A stretch of 64,000 bases of DNA. It comes from Phyto melanocephala. Its lineage: Eukaryota; Arthropoda; Insecta; Diptera; Rhinophoridae. Position 1 is the stretch's first letter. Every line of letters begins with the position of its first letter. Below are positions 1 to 10,767 of this stretch, one piece after another. The DNA is taken from the NCBI GenBank assembly GCA_941918925.1, contig OW799234.1, positions 131,606,895 to 131,670,894 of the forward strand, given 5' to 3'. The notes beneath the pieces were generated by a model. The model searched no databases. It had not been told where the DNA came from and saw only the letters and a list, made by a program, of their open reading frames with translations. The position numbers were made by a program, and so were the translations under genes.

Positions 1-384
1 TATAAAATTTAAAGCCATACATTTTTATTATTTTTGTTCATTATTTTAAATTTTTTCAAAAATTTTAGTGAGATTCAGTTCTATTTTAATAATTATTAAG
101 TTCTGCAATCGTTAGATGAGATCTTAGATCTATTCGTAAGCACATCATGCACTGCATCAGTACATTTATCGTTTTAAAATTCATGCTTAACAGCAGTATT
201 TGACTTTAAACATTGTTTATTTATATTTGCCCTTCTAGCTTATCAATTTATTTAATGTTCTTAAAGTTTGCTCTCATAGGGCAGAGAAGTTGGGAACTTA
301 CAAACAAATTAGTTTTCGATAACCTTTCAATTGTGCGTATTTTATTACTGTCAATTTGGTGACATCTCGAGTGAATTCATTAGG
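1..384. other. AT-rich non-coding DNA
   Basis: No open frame with coding character, repeat end or RNA motif is visible. It is probably intron or intergenic DNA upstream of the first recognised exon. Confidence 0.5.
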
Positions 385-511
385 CCCATACCTAAACAAG
401 AGCGTTGAGCGTCCAGCGTTGCAATTTTGCAAGTATTTTGTTATTGTAACAAAAACAAAACACATGTAAAACTCCAACGCTTGACGCTCAACGCTTTTGT
501 TTAGGTATGGG
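385..511. mobile_element. Snap-back MITE, 127 bp
   Basis: The two ends are inverted copies of about 35 bases starting CCCATACCTAAACAA and continuing through GCGTTGAGCGTC, with only two differences seen. The centre is short and AT-rich with a run of AAAACAAAACA, so the whole unit can fold as a hairpin. No open frame is present. The flanks share TTAG (380-383 and 514-517) but I am not sure of the target duplication. Superfamily unknown. Confidence 0.7.
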
Positions 512-1167
512 GGTTAGTAATGATTTTGTACATCGTTGAAATGTTTGATTCTTAGGAATGAAGCAAATGCAAAAAAACGATAAACATAAATAACTGTCAG
601 TCGTTTTTGCTTAATAATACCTTTAATAATACTAATTTGCCATTTGATAATAGAACTAAAAAGTAAAAATTCACATACATATGTAGATGAAAAACATTTT
701 TTTTGCGTATAAAACAGGTTCGAACAGCTGTTTTCCAAGACTTGTTGACATACACACTCTTTAGGAACTTAAAATGTAAAAATAATTTAATATTATTTAA
801 AATTACTTATTATTCAATCTGGATACACTTAACAAGGTATACATACATAATGCCGAATTCGATTGAATATGCCTTAAGTCCTTCTAAATGTCAAACTTCT
901 TTAAAGAATTTTTAAAATCGGATTCATATATTTTTCATGAAGTTTGACCTTTGGTTTCTTGAAAGTAATCTTGATATCGAAAAAGCTTTTGTTTTTGTTT
1001 TTGTTTTGATGGTATAGTGTAAAAAATAAAAACGATCAATTCTCCAATTTATTTATTTTATTTTATTTATTTTAAGTTTGGTAACCTAGCCTCTAGGCCA
1101 TAATCGGTCAAAAACTTATACTAAAAAAATTTGCAATGCTTTTAACGTCAACTATAAAAATATAATT
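512..1167. other. AT-rich non-coding DNA
   Basis: Two short opposing open frames here (about 70 codons each) have no recognisable motifs and AT-driven composition. Nothing else supportable is visible. Confidence 0.45.
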
Positions 1168-1358
1168 CAAGGCGAATTTAATAAGGTGAACTCGTCGCTA
1201 AATCAACTACAAAGTGAAAAAATACAAACGTGTATTTTGTTAGTGTAAAACAAAACGATATGTCAAAAATACACAAAAATTTGACAAGAAGTCCCTAGAA
1301 GTAGTCAACAGCTGATGATCAGCTGATCTAATAAGTTCACCTTATTGAATTCGCCTTG
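1168..1358. mobile_element. MITE with CAAGGC ends, 191 bp
   Basis: The terminal inverted repeats are about 25 bases, beginning CAAGGCGAATT and continuing AATAAGGTGAACT, with one mismatch between the ends. The interior holds a GACAAG motif and a doubled CAGCTGATnATCAGCTGAT palindrome. Flanking DNA shares ATATAAT (1160-1166 and 1359-1365). The ends resemble those of the MITE at 11154-11361, which has a clear 9-bp duplication, so the two are probably one family. Confidence 0.75.
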
Positions 1359-1732
1359 ATATAATGTAATTATTTTAAATATAAAAACCAAGGCATTAAA
1401 AATATAATAAATGATAAGACAATTGCACAGAAAATATAAACCAAACTTAAGCAAGTCAAATCAATTAAAAAATAATAATTTATTTGAAGCAAACAAATAA
1501 AATAAGGTAATTAAGATTCAGAATTAGGTTATATTTTCAGACAGCTCGCGAAAGAGTTGATATATACTGACCAAATCTGAAATAGTACAGGAATATTACC
1601 CCCTATTAAATACTAGCCTTAGTCTCTTTATAACATATTCAGAGGTACCTTCAAAAGCTTATCAAAGTATTTTTAGATAAACGTACATATGTTGTATCTG
1701 TAAATAAACATTCTTCTTATGAAAGGCAAATA
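1359..1732. other. AT-rich non-coding DNA
   Basis: No coding, repeat or RNA signal could be supported in this stretch. Confidence 0.45.
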
Positions 1733-1985
1733 CCCGTGGGCTTACCTCCAAGATCGGTTTTATGCCCTACACTATACTCGATTATCACCAGGTTTAGGTA
1801 GAACTGGCAGCTGTTGTGCAGCTCACTTGGGTCCACTATATTGATCCCTTTGTGATACCTAAATAGAAAGGTAAGAATAGAATAGAAAAGAGAGAAGAGA
1901 ATCAGACAAGTCCAGAGTCTATGGCGGGAATCGAACCCGCAACCCCCAAACTAGCGCACCAGCACACTACTGACTAGTCCACAGG
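1733..1985 (-). repeat. tRNA-derived SINE
   Basis: On the minus strand the head reads as a tRNA-like RNA polymerase III promoter. A B box GGTTCGATTCC lies at + 1927-1937 within a T-arm-like stretch GCGGGTTCGATTCCCGCC, and about 35 bases upstream is an A-box-like GTGGACTAGTCAGTAGTG. After the tRNA-like head comes an unrelated body of about 190 bases running to about 1733. A T run on the minus strand precedes the head. The sequence cannot form a full tRNA cloverleaf, so a SINE is preferred to a tRNA gene. The exact ends and the target duplication are not resolved. Confidence 0.7.
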
Positions 1986-2547
1986 AAAAAAAAAAAAAAA
2001 TTTTAAACAACAACAAATATAGTAAAACAATTTCGCACTTACTTTGCTTGTTCCTAACCTAGTGCGTAAATACTGGCGAAGCTATTTTTTTGACCATAAT
2101 CCCAAACTCATCCAAATATTTCGACTAGGTCAAGAACCCAGTAATTTTGGTGTAATTTCCTAATAGATTTCCAATTTGAATTTCTTTGATATTACAAGTT
2201 TGGCATATTGCCCACTTCAAAGTTCTCGTGACTAATACACCTAAACGCAGGACATTGACGAAAGTAGTGTTTCAAAGTCTCATACTCTTCTTCGCATGCT
2301 CCTCATGTTGTTCATCCGAAAGACCCAGTTGAAGCCCTGCAAAATCACTTTTTTGTCATAAATTTTTTTGTCGGGAAATAGATCTGTAATAGTTTTACCT
2401 CTTGGTTATGATACTTTTGAAGTAAATAAGCGATATGTTCATTTATCACTTAGTCCTTTCATAACTTATTCCGCAATGTTAAGAAAAACACCATTCGTTT
2501 GCCTTTACATCAAAACTGGTGCTATAAAAGAAAATATGTATATTGAT
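1986..2547. other. Unassigned AT-rich DNA, ends in hAT target duplication
   Basis: No gene is recognised. A 60-codon open frame at 2368-2550 has no motif and overlaps the start of the hAT-like element, so it is discounted. Positions 2540-2547 are ATATTGAT, the left copy of the duplication flanking the next element. Confidence 0.5.
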
Positions 2548-2670
2548 TAGGGCGATCGATTATTCGACTTTTTTAAGAAGCCGGTTTTCAAATAGTTTGA
2601 AATTTAGAATTTAAAAAAAAACCGGTTGTAATTTTGAAAATTGAGAAAAAACCGGTTCGAATATAGAAAA

Positions 2671-2690
2671 TCTATATATATAAAAGTGAA

Positions 2691-2721
<31 letters not shown>

Positions 2722-3547
2722 TAGCTATAGACTCTGAAACTGTAAAACCGATCGGGCTCAAACTTTGGTAAGTTGGTGTACACATACCAGGGAGTGTTTA
2801 TGGGTGAAAAAAAGTGGGCGGGGCCACGCCCATAAAAATTAGTTATCAGTTTTAGCTACTTGCACTTGACCGATTTTTCTGAAACTTTGCACACATATCG
2901 AGCTGTCATGACTAAATAATTTCGTGATAAGAAAAGTGGGCGTGGCCACGCCCCTAAAAAAGTTTTAATTTTGAGGTACTTGCACTAGACCGATTTTTCT
3001 AAAACTTTGTACACGTATTAAGCTGTCATGACTTTATAATTTCGTGATTAAAAAAGTGGGCGGGGCCACGCCCCTAAAAAAATTTTTAATTTTGAAGTAC
3101 TTGCACTGGACCGATTTTTCTGAAACTTTGCGCACATATTAAGCTGTCATGACTTTATAATTTCGTGATTAAAAAAGTGGGCGGGGCCACGCCCATAAAA
3201 AATTAGTTATCAGCTTTAGCTACTTGCACTGGACCGAATTTTCTGAAACTTTGCAAACATACTGAGCTGTCATGACCTTACATTTTCGTCATTAGAAAAG
3301 TGGGCAGTGCCACACCCATTAAAAAAAGGTATCGTTTTGAGGTACTTTCACTGGACCGACTTTTCTGAAAGTTTGTACACTTATTGTGCTGTCATGACTA
3401 TACAGTTTCGTAATTAGAAAAGTGGGCAGTGCCACGCTCATAAAGAAAAAGTTATAGTTTTTAGCCTTGCACTTGATATTCGATTAAAATTTAGAATGCG
3501 ATTAAAATTCATGAAGGGGCGTAGCAACGCGCGCCGGGCTTTTCTAG
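2671..3547 (+). mobile_element. Non-autonomous Helitron with tandem repeats
   Basis: It starts TCTATATATATAAAAGTG after a host A and ends CTAG before a host T, with no target duplication, which is the Helitron pattern. A GC-rich segment (GTAGCAACGCGCGCCGGGC) sits just before the CTAG. After a (TG)n run at about 2694-2721 come six tandem units of about 120-123 bp. Each carries a palindromic GTGGGCGKGGCCACGCCC (at about 2814, 2936, 3056, 3177, 3300 and 3422; the last two are degenerate) and an ACTTGCACTnGACCGA motif. No Rep or helicase frame is present. It inserted into the hAT-like element. A second copy lies at 34377-35001. Confidence 0.85.
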
Positions 3548-4258
3548 TATTATATATAAAGAAAAAATTAAAAAAAAATTTTTTAAAAAAATATAATAAA
3601 AATTATATCTAAATTTGAAATTTACAGTTTATATACGTTTGGCTGCACAATTATGCAATAACGCAAAAACTGACTTGAATGCAGTTGACTAATTTGGTTT
3701 AAATTAGTTGAATTTAAGGACAAAATGTACTCTTTACAAGTACAATAAATAAATATATTCATAAATAAGACTTCTTATAAGTCTGTTATTAATTTTTGTA
3801 TCTCCTCTTGTACATTTTTTTAATGTTAAAATAGATCTTTTAAACTAATATGCACTAACGTATTTTGTTTGAAATGATTTCTGTAATTTGATATACATTT
3901 TAAAATCTTTAAAATTTTATTTTAAAAATTTTTTCTTATACCCCTGACAGACATACAAATATAGGCATAAACTAGTTTGTTTGATGGTTTAATTGAAATT
4001 TAAGTTGACAGACACTCAATGCCATTATTTAAAATTAGGATCTGGAAGTAAAGATTATTGGTTTTTCTTTATTGTATCTACATTTTTCACCTAAAAGTGA
4101 TCGATCAGCTTAGTTTATGCTCCAATTACCTTTAACTTTTAATGTTAGGTTTATATCCTATAAAAAAATAATATTAACGATCAATTATTTTTCTTTTTTT
4201 GCATTTGTTTTTTTAACCAACAAATAGATTTCTTACAATATCATTGAAGAATATTTAA
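3548..4258. other. Interior of the hAT-like element, non-coding
   Basis: Very AT-rich sequence between the two nested insertions. No transposase-like frame, repeat or RNA signal was found. Confidence 0.5.
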
Positions 4259-4260
4259 TA

Positions 4261-5555
4261 AAGAATGAGATCGATAAAACCCTAACACGAATAAAACGCA
4301 ATAACTTTGAAACGAATTAATCCATTTTAATGAAGATAGCGTGGTTTAACAATAAAATAACAGTAAATTAAAATATTAATGCTTTTTGTAAAAATTCAGC
4401 TTTTTTTGATGAACTGTTTCACCTTTTCCGGAATTGAGACCATGAGGGTTTTGATGGTATCCTTAGTAACTTTATTGCTGGAATAAGACCATTTCTGGGA
4501 AAAAATTTTAGTAGTATTAGCAACTTGTTTTGTATCCTTCAGCACTCTTTTGACTAAAGCCCAGTAACGTTCGATGGGTCTTAGTTCTGGACAATTAGGT
4601 GGATTTGCTTCTTTTGGCACTACCACTATATTATTTGTTTCATACCATTCTGCTGCAGATTTACTATAATGACACGACGCTAGGTCGGGCCAAAAATATG
4701 TTGACTTATTGTGTTTTCGTATGAATGGAAGCAACCTCTTCTGCAAGCACTCCTTGATGTAAATATCAGTGTTGAGTCCCAGTAGTAATAAATTTACTGC
4801 TTCTTTCTCCGCACGTGCATATAGCTTGCCAAACTAAGTACTTCTTTGGAAACTTTGTCTTTTTTTGGAACTTAAATTGGTCATCGACATTACCTCTTCC
4901 ATCGGCCACATAATAACTTCGCCCTGGGAGCTGAGAAAAGTCGGCAAGAACGTAAGTCTCATCATCCATAATACAACACTCATATTTGTTGATAAAATTT
5001 CTAAGCAGTTCTTTGGCACGACTTTTTGCATCCAAGCTTTTCTTCGAATTTCTGTCTGGCACTTTCTGAACCTTGTAGGACTTAAGGCCTTCATATCTTT
5101 TAACCTTCCTTACAAAAAAATCGGAACAGTTTGCTTTTAAGGCGGCTTTACGGTTTGAGAGGTTGGGATTTTGGTTTAGAAGACTAACAATCTTTGAAGC
5201 TAACTGTGGGTCAGTTATACCTATTTTAGCTCCACTTCCAGCGTTCCTTTTAATACTACGACTTTCGTTATACACTTTTATCACACGCGAAACTGTTTGT
5301 CGTGACACCTTTATCTCATTTGCAATAGATTTGTAAGTACGACTGGGATTTTTTAAAAAAATTGTTATTATTTTTTCACGCACTTTTTCTTCGAATCCAT
5401 TTATAAACAAACTAATAATCCGATTATGCTATTATTTTGTACACATAATTTGACAAGTTTTTAAATGCAAACTTGATCATAAACAGTTATATTTTTTGTG
5501 CATGAAGAAAGGTGGAATTAAAAATGTGTGTTAAGGTTTCACTGATTTCATTCTT
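4261..5555 (-). mobile_element. ITmDD37E Tc1/mariner element, copy 1
   Basis: Inverted ends begin AAGAATGAGATC and the element is flanked by TA at 4259-4260 and 5556-5557, the Tc1/mariner target. It is nearly identical by eye to the element at 31299-32596, differing by scattered substitutions and small deletions. It lies inside the hAT-like element 2548-5785, so it is younger than that insertion. Its transposase is broken (next entry). Confidence 0.9.
4396..5410 (-). pseudogene. ITmDD37E transposase, frameshifted
   Basis: This is the DDE transposase of copy 1, which in intact form cuts and pastes the element at TA sites. The N-terminal frame (4766-5410) keeps the helix-turn-helix region (KSIANEIKVSRQTVSRVIK) and the first catalytic region MDDETY. 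The C-terminal frame (4396-4746) keeps FWPDLASCHYS and PELRPIERYW, which hold the second Asp and the Glu spaced by 37 residues. Relative to the intact copy, about two bases are missing near 4773 and one near 5394, so the second Asp and the Glu are out of frame with the N-terminus. It should be catalytically dead. Confidence 0.9.
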
Positions 5556-5785
5556 TAGTTTTTATTTTCTGATTTTTGGAAACTTTTCGCGTACTCAATA
5601 TACTATGGTACGATTGGTTACAAAGATATATGAAAATAAACTTAAAAATATAAAAAAACCGGCTTTTTCGGATAAAAAAACCGGTGTATTCGATATTCGA
5701 AAAATCAGCATTTAGAAAAAACCGCCAGCAAAAAGAGGAAAAAACCGGGTTTTCTACCGGTTGTAAAACCGAGTCGATCACCCTA

Positions 5786-6487
5786 ATATTGATAGAAATG
5801 AGATATTTAATAACCTGGATCAAATCATAATATAATTTGATCCCTGAAACCATTCAGCTGACGTTGTGGGCAGACATTTAAAATTTGTTAAAAAAATATA
5901 TTTATAAATACGGGACACGACAGAAATGACACTAAGAACAATATATTCTAATGAGTGCAATACAATGCAATTGTTGTAGCCATCGTCATTCGGCAGCTAT
6001 TATTATCTATTAATGATTGATTTCAATTTTCGAAACGTTTGATTTTAGTAAAAAAAAGCATTTTTGTAGTACTTATGATGTACATGTGTACATACATAGT
6101 TTTTCCCCTTGTTAACATTCAGAATTTGTTTAAAAGTTGCGTTTGTAATTTCATGTTATTTCTTAAATATTAAACATGAGAGCGTAATTAATTGAAAATT
6201 TATATTTTTTATTTATTTTTTTTTTACTTAATTATAATTTTTTTTGATCAAACTGTTACAATCATTATAACTTATACTTCAACAAATGTAGAAAACCTCT
6301 ACAAATTCCAAGTACATACTTAATAATGATTATTTAAAAAAGAAATTTTTAATGGAAGAGGCGCTCTTAATTTAAAACTTGAAAAGAAAATGTTTCAACG
6401 TTAGTACATACTTACTTATGCACAAATGACTTGATTTTATTATCTAATCTTAAGTCTAATGTTATTTGTTTACTTCATCCTAAACAG
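5786..6487. other. AT-rich DNA before exon 1, probably intron
   Basis: It begins with the right ATATTGAT duplication (5786-5793). No repeat ends or coding signal are visible. The last bases, TACTTCATCCTAAACAG (6471-6487), form a plausible 3' splice site for the exon starting at 6488. Confidence 0.5.
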
Positions 6488-8005
6488 TTTGCAATAAAAT
6501 TGGGCCAAAAGCGTAAAGAGAAACGTTTATCTGCGCTGGAGGAGCTGACATGTACATACAGCATTGAAGAAATCAAAATGCCAAAGATCATAGATACTGG
6601 ACAGCCACATCCCGTACGGGGTATGTGCGGTGCAGGTGCTGGAGGAAATAATGGAGCCAATATGGCAAATATCGGAGTGGTAGCTGGACTTGGTTCATTG
6701 AACTTGAATCACATTAACAATAATCATCCCAAGGATAACAATAACAGCAGTAGTCTTAATACTAGTGATAACAACAACAGCATGCGTGTTACGCCAATTA
6801 ATGTCAACAACACAATGCTCAGTAACAGTAGCAACAACAATATAAATAACAGTAACAGTAATTTTAACAATAGAAATGGCAGCAACGGCAGCAGCAATAA
6901 CAACATGATTAACATCAATAGTAGTGGTAACAATTTAATTGTAAGCACAGATATTAATATGACATCTTTAACAGATTCTTCGTCGACTGCTATGAAGTCT
7001 TCTGCCACTGTGGCGACGTCTTCAACAACTGTCACTCCTATGGATACCACTAACACACCTGCAAGATTGTGGAAAGATACAACCACATCTGTTGTTCCTG
7101 CATTTACCAATCACAATGGTAGCGGCAATGCTGGTATCGTTGGTACTAGTACTGGTATTAGTCTGGATCGTAAAATAACAGGAGTTGCTAGAACTGATGA
7201 AAATGGCAACGGTAGCAACCGCAGTATTATGATGGATACATGTGATGGTACGGCACCAGCTTCCGCGATACCGGCCACAAAACCAACTTCAATAAATACT
7301 GCATCTACCACAGCAGCGGTAACGTTAATAACAACAAACACAACATTTGCCACTACAGCTGCATCGTCAGATATGTCAAATGCAAAGTCTTCAACGAATT
7401 TACAAAATTCGAATAGAAATTCCTTTGCATTGGATGCTTCCAAAGTGTCTAGTGTTAGTGGCAACACAAATGAGAAAAGCACAAAATCATCTTCCTCTAT
7501 GTCGTCCGCATTATTGTCTACAACAAATGTGGCAACAATACCAACAACAACAAGCACAACGTTTACACCAAATATACCACCTATGATGGTAGCAGTGTCC
7601 TCGGCATCCACAATTTCCTCAACACCACCCACAACAATTATAGCCACCTCCACAACTGCTACCACTTCCTCCACATTATCGTCAAGTAGTGTGAATAAAT
7701 TGCAAACAACAATAGGCTCAGCAGCAGCTGTAACAACATCAGGAGTTTCAATGCCACCATCAACTCATTCACAACTACTACCATCGATGTACTCTACAAC
7801 AACTTCAGCACCGCAAACTCCAATAACAACAATAGCGACATCATCCTCGACATCAGCAATTAATAGTTCAACTCTATTACCACTTGGCTCAAATAATGAT
7901 GTCTACAAACAACAGAATAGCATACATCCTCATCCTGGTCTAGCGCCACCTTCCTTTAAAACAATGTCTTCAATGGCAGCCAACTGTGTACCAGGAGCTT
8001 TCAAT
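6488..8005 (+). CDS. Exon of a low-complexity Asn/Ser/Thr-rich protein
   Basis: This is the first recognised exon of the only clear host gene. It is open from an AAACAG acceptor at 6487 to a GTGAGT donor at 8006, exactly 506 codons. It opens with about 30 charged residues (KLGQKRKEKRLSALEEL), then a Gly-rich patch, an Asn-rich tract to about residue 165, and a long Ser/Thr-rich tract, ending PPSFKTMSSMAANCVPGAFN. The other two frames stop early, fixing phase 0 at the 5' end. A Met at 6578 in the context ATCAAAATG is a possible alternative start; the open frame also runs back to an ATG at 6431, but that part reads through the splice site. No catalytic or nucleic-acid-binding domain is visible. 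Such composition is typical of fly transcriptional or RNA regulators, but I do not recognise the gene. Confidence 0.85.
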
Positions 8006-8097
8006 GTGAGTATTTTTCATATTTTTGTTTTCTTTCCTTCCAAATCTTAATTATATGTTTTCATCTCTTTTTTTTTTTTCCTTTTTACCAACAACAG

Positions 8098-8694
8098 AAA
8101 TCAAACGCACATTTAATGGATCAAAAAATGCACAATAGCAATAGCAATAATGGTAATAGTAGTAGTAATAATGATTTTATAACAAATATGTCAGTCTCAG
8201 CAGCAGCAGCAGCAGGAGTGCTACCACCACAACAACAAATGCCACCTTCCACAGGAGCTCAGCCCACATTGATGGCTCTAAATGTTACTAATCAAAAAGA
8301 TTTGCATAATTTACATCATCCCTCTCATCATCCGCATCCAAATTCATTGAATATGGGTGGCGCTGTTAGTATGGGTAGTGGCGGCATGGGAAATGTGCAT
8401 TCAAAAATGCAACAACAGTTTCAACATCAACAGCAGCTTTTACATCATCACCATCACCAGCAGCAACACCTTCACCATCAACACCAACATCATCTTCAAC
8501 AACATCATCAGTTACAACAGCAACAGCAACAACATCATCAACATATGCAGCAGCAGCAGCATCATCACCATCTTCTTCAACAGCAGCAGCAGCAACAGCA
8601 TCATCATAAAGAGATGATTGCTCCAGTAGGCAACAACAATAGCAGCAATAATAGTACTAGTAGTAGTAGTGATCACAAGGATCGCTTAAGCGAT
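8098..8694 (+). CDS. Exon 2, Gln/His-rich segment of same gene
   Basis: It starts after a strong polypyrimidine tract and CAACAACAG acceptor (8089-8097) and ends at a GTAAGC donor (8695), exactly 199 codons, phase 0 at both ends, matching exon 1. It encodes KSNAHLMDQKMHNSNSNN, an Ala run, then about 100 residues dominated by Gln and His (opa-like CAG/CAA and CAT/CAC codons). It ends in a Ser/Asn run and HKDRLSD. The shared phase and composition tie it to exon 1 across a 92-bp intron. The Gln/His tract is probably length-variable. No folded domain is visible. Confidence 0.88.
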
Positions 8695-8936
8695 GTAAGC
8701 ATTTTATTTCATTTCATTCTATTTTATTACATTTGCAGTAAACATCAAAAAAATATTTAAAATTCTTTTTCTTTTTTCTTGCATTATTAACTTTGGCAAT
8801 ACCATTTGTGCGCTTTATTGTCAGTTGGTAACAAGAACATTCTGGAATGCCGAAAATTATAAAGATTCTTACTATAATGTTGACCATTGCGACACAAAAA
8901 AAAAATTGTTTATTTCGGTTAGGGAAATGTAGATTT
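8695..8936. other. Start of the 3.9-kb intron
   Basis: Begins with the GTAAGC donor and contains an AT-rich stretch with no other features. The intron runs to the acceptor at 12571 and is filled mainly by transposon remnants listed separately. Confidence 0.6.
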
Positions 8937-9160
8937 ATTTAATACCCTTCACAGTAAGTGTAAGGCTTGTCATTCCGTGTGAAATTTCTACAATATTCAA
9001 TTTCGACCCCACAAAGTAAATATTTTCTGAAAGCTTATAAATACGGAAGTCAATTAAGCGCTGTCTGTCTGTCCGTGTGTATGTTGAAATCAACTATTTG
9101 AAGCACCCCGACATCGTCAAGACCCGTGTAAGGTATAAAAATATCAGAGTTATGAGCAAA
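8937..9160 (+). repeat. TATACCC dispersed repeat, old 5' part
   Basis: It starts TTTAATACCCTTCACAG and carries the family's internal signposts: GTCATTCCGTGTGAAATTTC, a degenerate form of the GACCCCATAAAGTATATATT block, TTTTCTGAAAGCTTAT, CTGTCTGTCTGTCCGTG and TGTTGAAATCAACT. It ends near a TATCAGAGTTATGAGCAAA match. The hairpin 3' end is missing. The sequence has diverged more than the copies at 35 or 61 kb. Confidence 0.75.
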
Positions 9161-9269
9161 TAAAATATATCAAATTTTTTTAAACTCTTATATAAATTTT
9201 TGAACACGCTTAAAATGCCAAATTATAAGCAGTAATCTCAGAAATTACTTCTAAGAAAAACTAACAAAT

Positions 9270-9560
9270 CGGCTTGAAACCAACCAAACTACAACTGATT
9301 CATTGCTTTTTCTAAAATTTAGAAACGGCTGCAGTTTCTATACAACCGAAAGAGCCAATATGGGAATCAAGTAAAAAGGCTTATATATTAAAATATATTA
9401 AGCTATAAAAAGAAAAATATCCAAGATGGCATCCTATATTAAATGGCGAATATATAATTAAAATATAGTAGTTACGGCTTTGCCCTTCTTAATCCCCATA
9501 ATATGGGTATCAAATAAAACGGCTTGACTTTAAAAAAAGAAAAGAAAGGTATTAAATTTT
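9270..9560. repeat. Decayed repeat with TGGGTATCAAATAAA motif
   Basis: Two loosely repeated blocks carry an AATATGGG.ATCAA.TAAA..GGCTT motif, near 9358 and 9500, each with short AAGATGGC or AAATGGCG neighbours. The complement (AAGCCNTTTNATTTGATACCC) recurs three times at 60165-60400. This suggests one old dispersed repeat family. No ends were found. Confidence 0.5.
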
Positions 9561-9725
9561 CAAATTATCTTTGTTATATTTAGGAAAGTTTTTGGTTTAA
9601 AATATATATCAATGCGACGCGAAAAACACTGCTCGGAAAAAAAAAATCGCATCACGTGACCAAAAACGAATTAGATCACATTCAATTTTGAAGCGTTTAA
9701 TTCAAACATGAAAAAAAACACATGC

Positions 9726-10377
9726 AGTCAACGAAAAGTGCCGCTTCTTTATTCTAAGCATGTGAATTATCGATTGTCTATTGCAAAAGCATGTGTAATT
9801 AGACCACTTAAAATATAAAGGAGCGTTCTATAGTTATGTGAATCGAAAATCGTCTTATTAAATGGAAAAGGTTCCATTTCTTTGGTCCGAATAGCATCTA
9901 ATAACAAATTCATTCCTTAGTTTACAGCAAAACGTATTGGTTGTAGTATAATGGTGTTGGGATGTTTTTATTATAAGGTGAGGATCCCTTATATTGAAAA
10001 AACTATGGATGAAGCCGTATATGTAAAATCCTAGAAGGGGTTATATTACCGTATTCCTCTGATAAAATGTCAATGATGTAGGTCTTTCAGCAAGTCAATT
10101 ACTCCAACAAGTGGTTCATTGATAACATAATCCATGTGATGGTATGTCCTGCACAGTCGCCGAAGTTAAATCCCATTAAAAATCAAAAGGCAGACGTTAA
10201 AAAAGTCAGTATCTGCGATGAAACCAAGAAGAACAGAAGACCTTTGGAAAGCTGTAAATTAAATGTGGAATTCAATTCCTGAAGAAAGATATTAAAACCA
10301 AATAAATTCGGAAGTAAAGCAATGCGCGTCCATAATTGCAAGTAAAAGACATGCATTAAAGTATTACAATTATAATT
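9726..10377 (+). pseudogene. Tc1-type transposase fossil
   Basis: Conceptual reading with several frame changes and stops follows a Tc1 transposase from the middle to the C-terminus. Legible blocks include FSKHVNYRLSIAKAC, VLGCF(YYKG) near 9957, DEAVYVKILEGVILPY at about 10007-10055, and AQSPKLNPIKN at 10151-10183. In Tc1 proteins the last block is usually AQSPDLNPIEN; here the catalytic Glu codon reads AAA (10178-10180), so the active site is lost. Ends and inverted repeats could not be found. It lies within the gene's 3.9-kb intron. Confidence 0.7.
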
Positions 10378-10767
10378 TTATATTGACGAAGAAACACCAA
10401 GTGAAATGTTTAGGATTTGCTTATTTTTTAAGAACAACCTTTTTTTTTTAAAGTTAGATGACGTGCTGTTCCTTTGGTTAAATTATTTTTTTAAAGTTTT
10501 TTAATGAATTAATTGATGTTTTCAAGTCCTTGTTATTATGATAAAACATTCGCATCAGAGTATTTTTTTAAGTAAACAAAGTAAAGTACAAACCAAAATT
10601 TTCTAGATATACATCGATTTGCTAAAACTTTCAAGTTGGTATATTAAAAAAATAAGAATAATAATACAATTAATAATTTATTAAAGTGAGGCAAAAAAGT
10701 CCTAAGTCACAAACTGCAATTTTTGTTGAACAAAGAGCATATGATTACGATTGGAAACTGTTGAGTT

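Larger units (their letters stand above)
2548..5785. mobile_element. Non-autonomous hAT-like element, interrupted by two others
   Basis: The left end starts TAGGGCGATCGATTA and the right end finishes TCGATCACCCTA, giving inverted TAGGGYGATCGA termini. An exact 8-bp duplication ATATTGAT lies at 2540-2547 and 5786-5793. TAGGG ends plus 8 bp are the hAT superfamily signature. Just inside both ends are repeated ACCGGTT motifs, as expected of subterminal transposase-binding repeats. Removing the nested Helitron (2671-3547) and ITmDD37E element (4261-5555) leaves about 1.06 kb of AT-rich DNA without a transposase frame, so this is a MITE-type member. A truncated relative lies at 58456-58588. Confidence 0.85.

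Noticed and set aside
1921..1985. Possible tRNA gene on the minus strand
   Set aside because: The B box is good but no acceptor or anticodon stems can be paired and the unit has a long SINE-type body.
4865..5140. Open frame opposite the ITm transposase
   Set aside because: It recurs at 31905-32180 only because the transposon is duplicated; it is antisense to a clear transposase.
7111..7674. Long minus-strand open frame of 187 codons opposite exon 1
   Set aside because: It is the mirror of the Ser/Thr/Asn-rich coding tract (Val/Ile-rich antisense) and has no independent signals.
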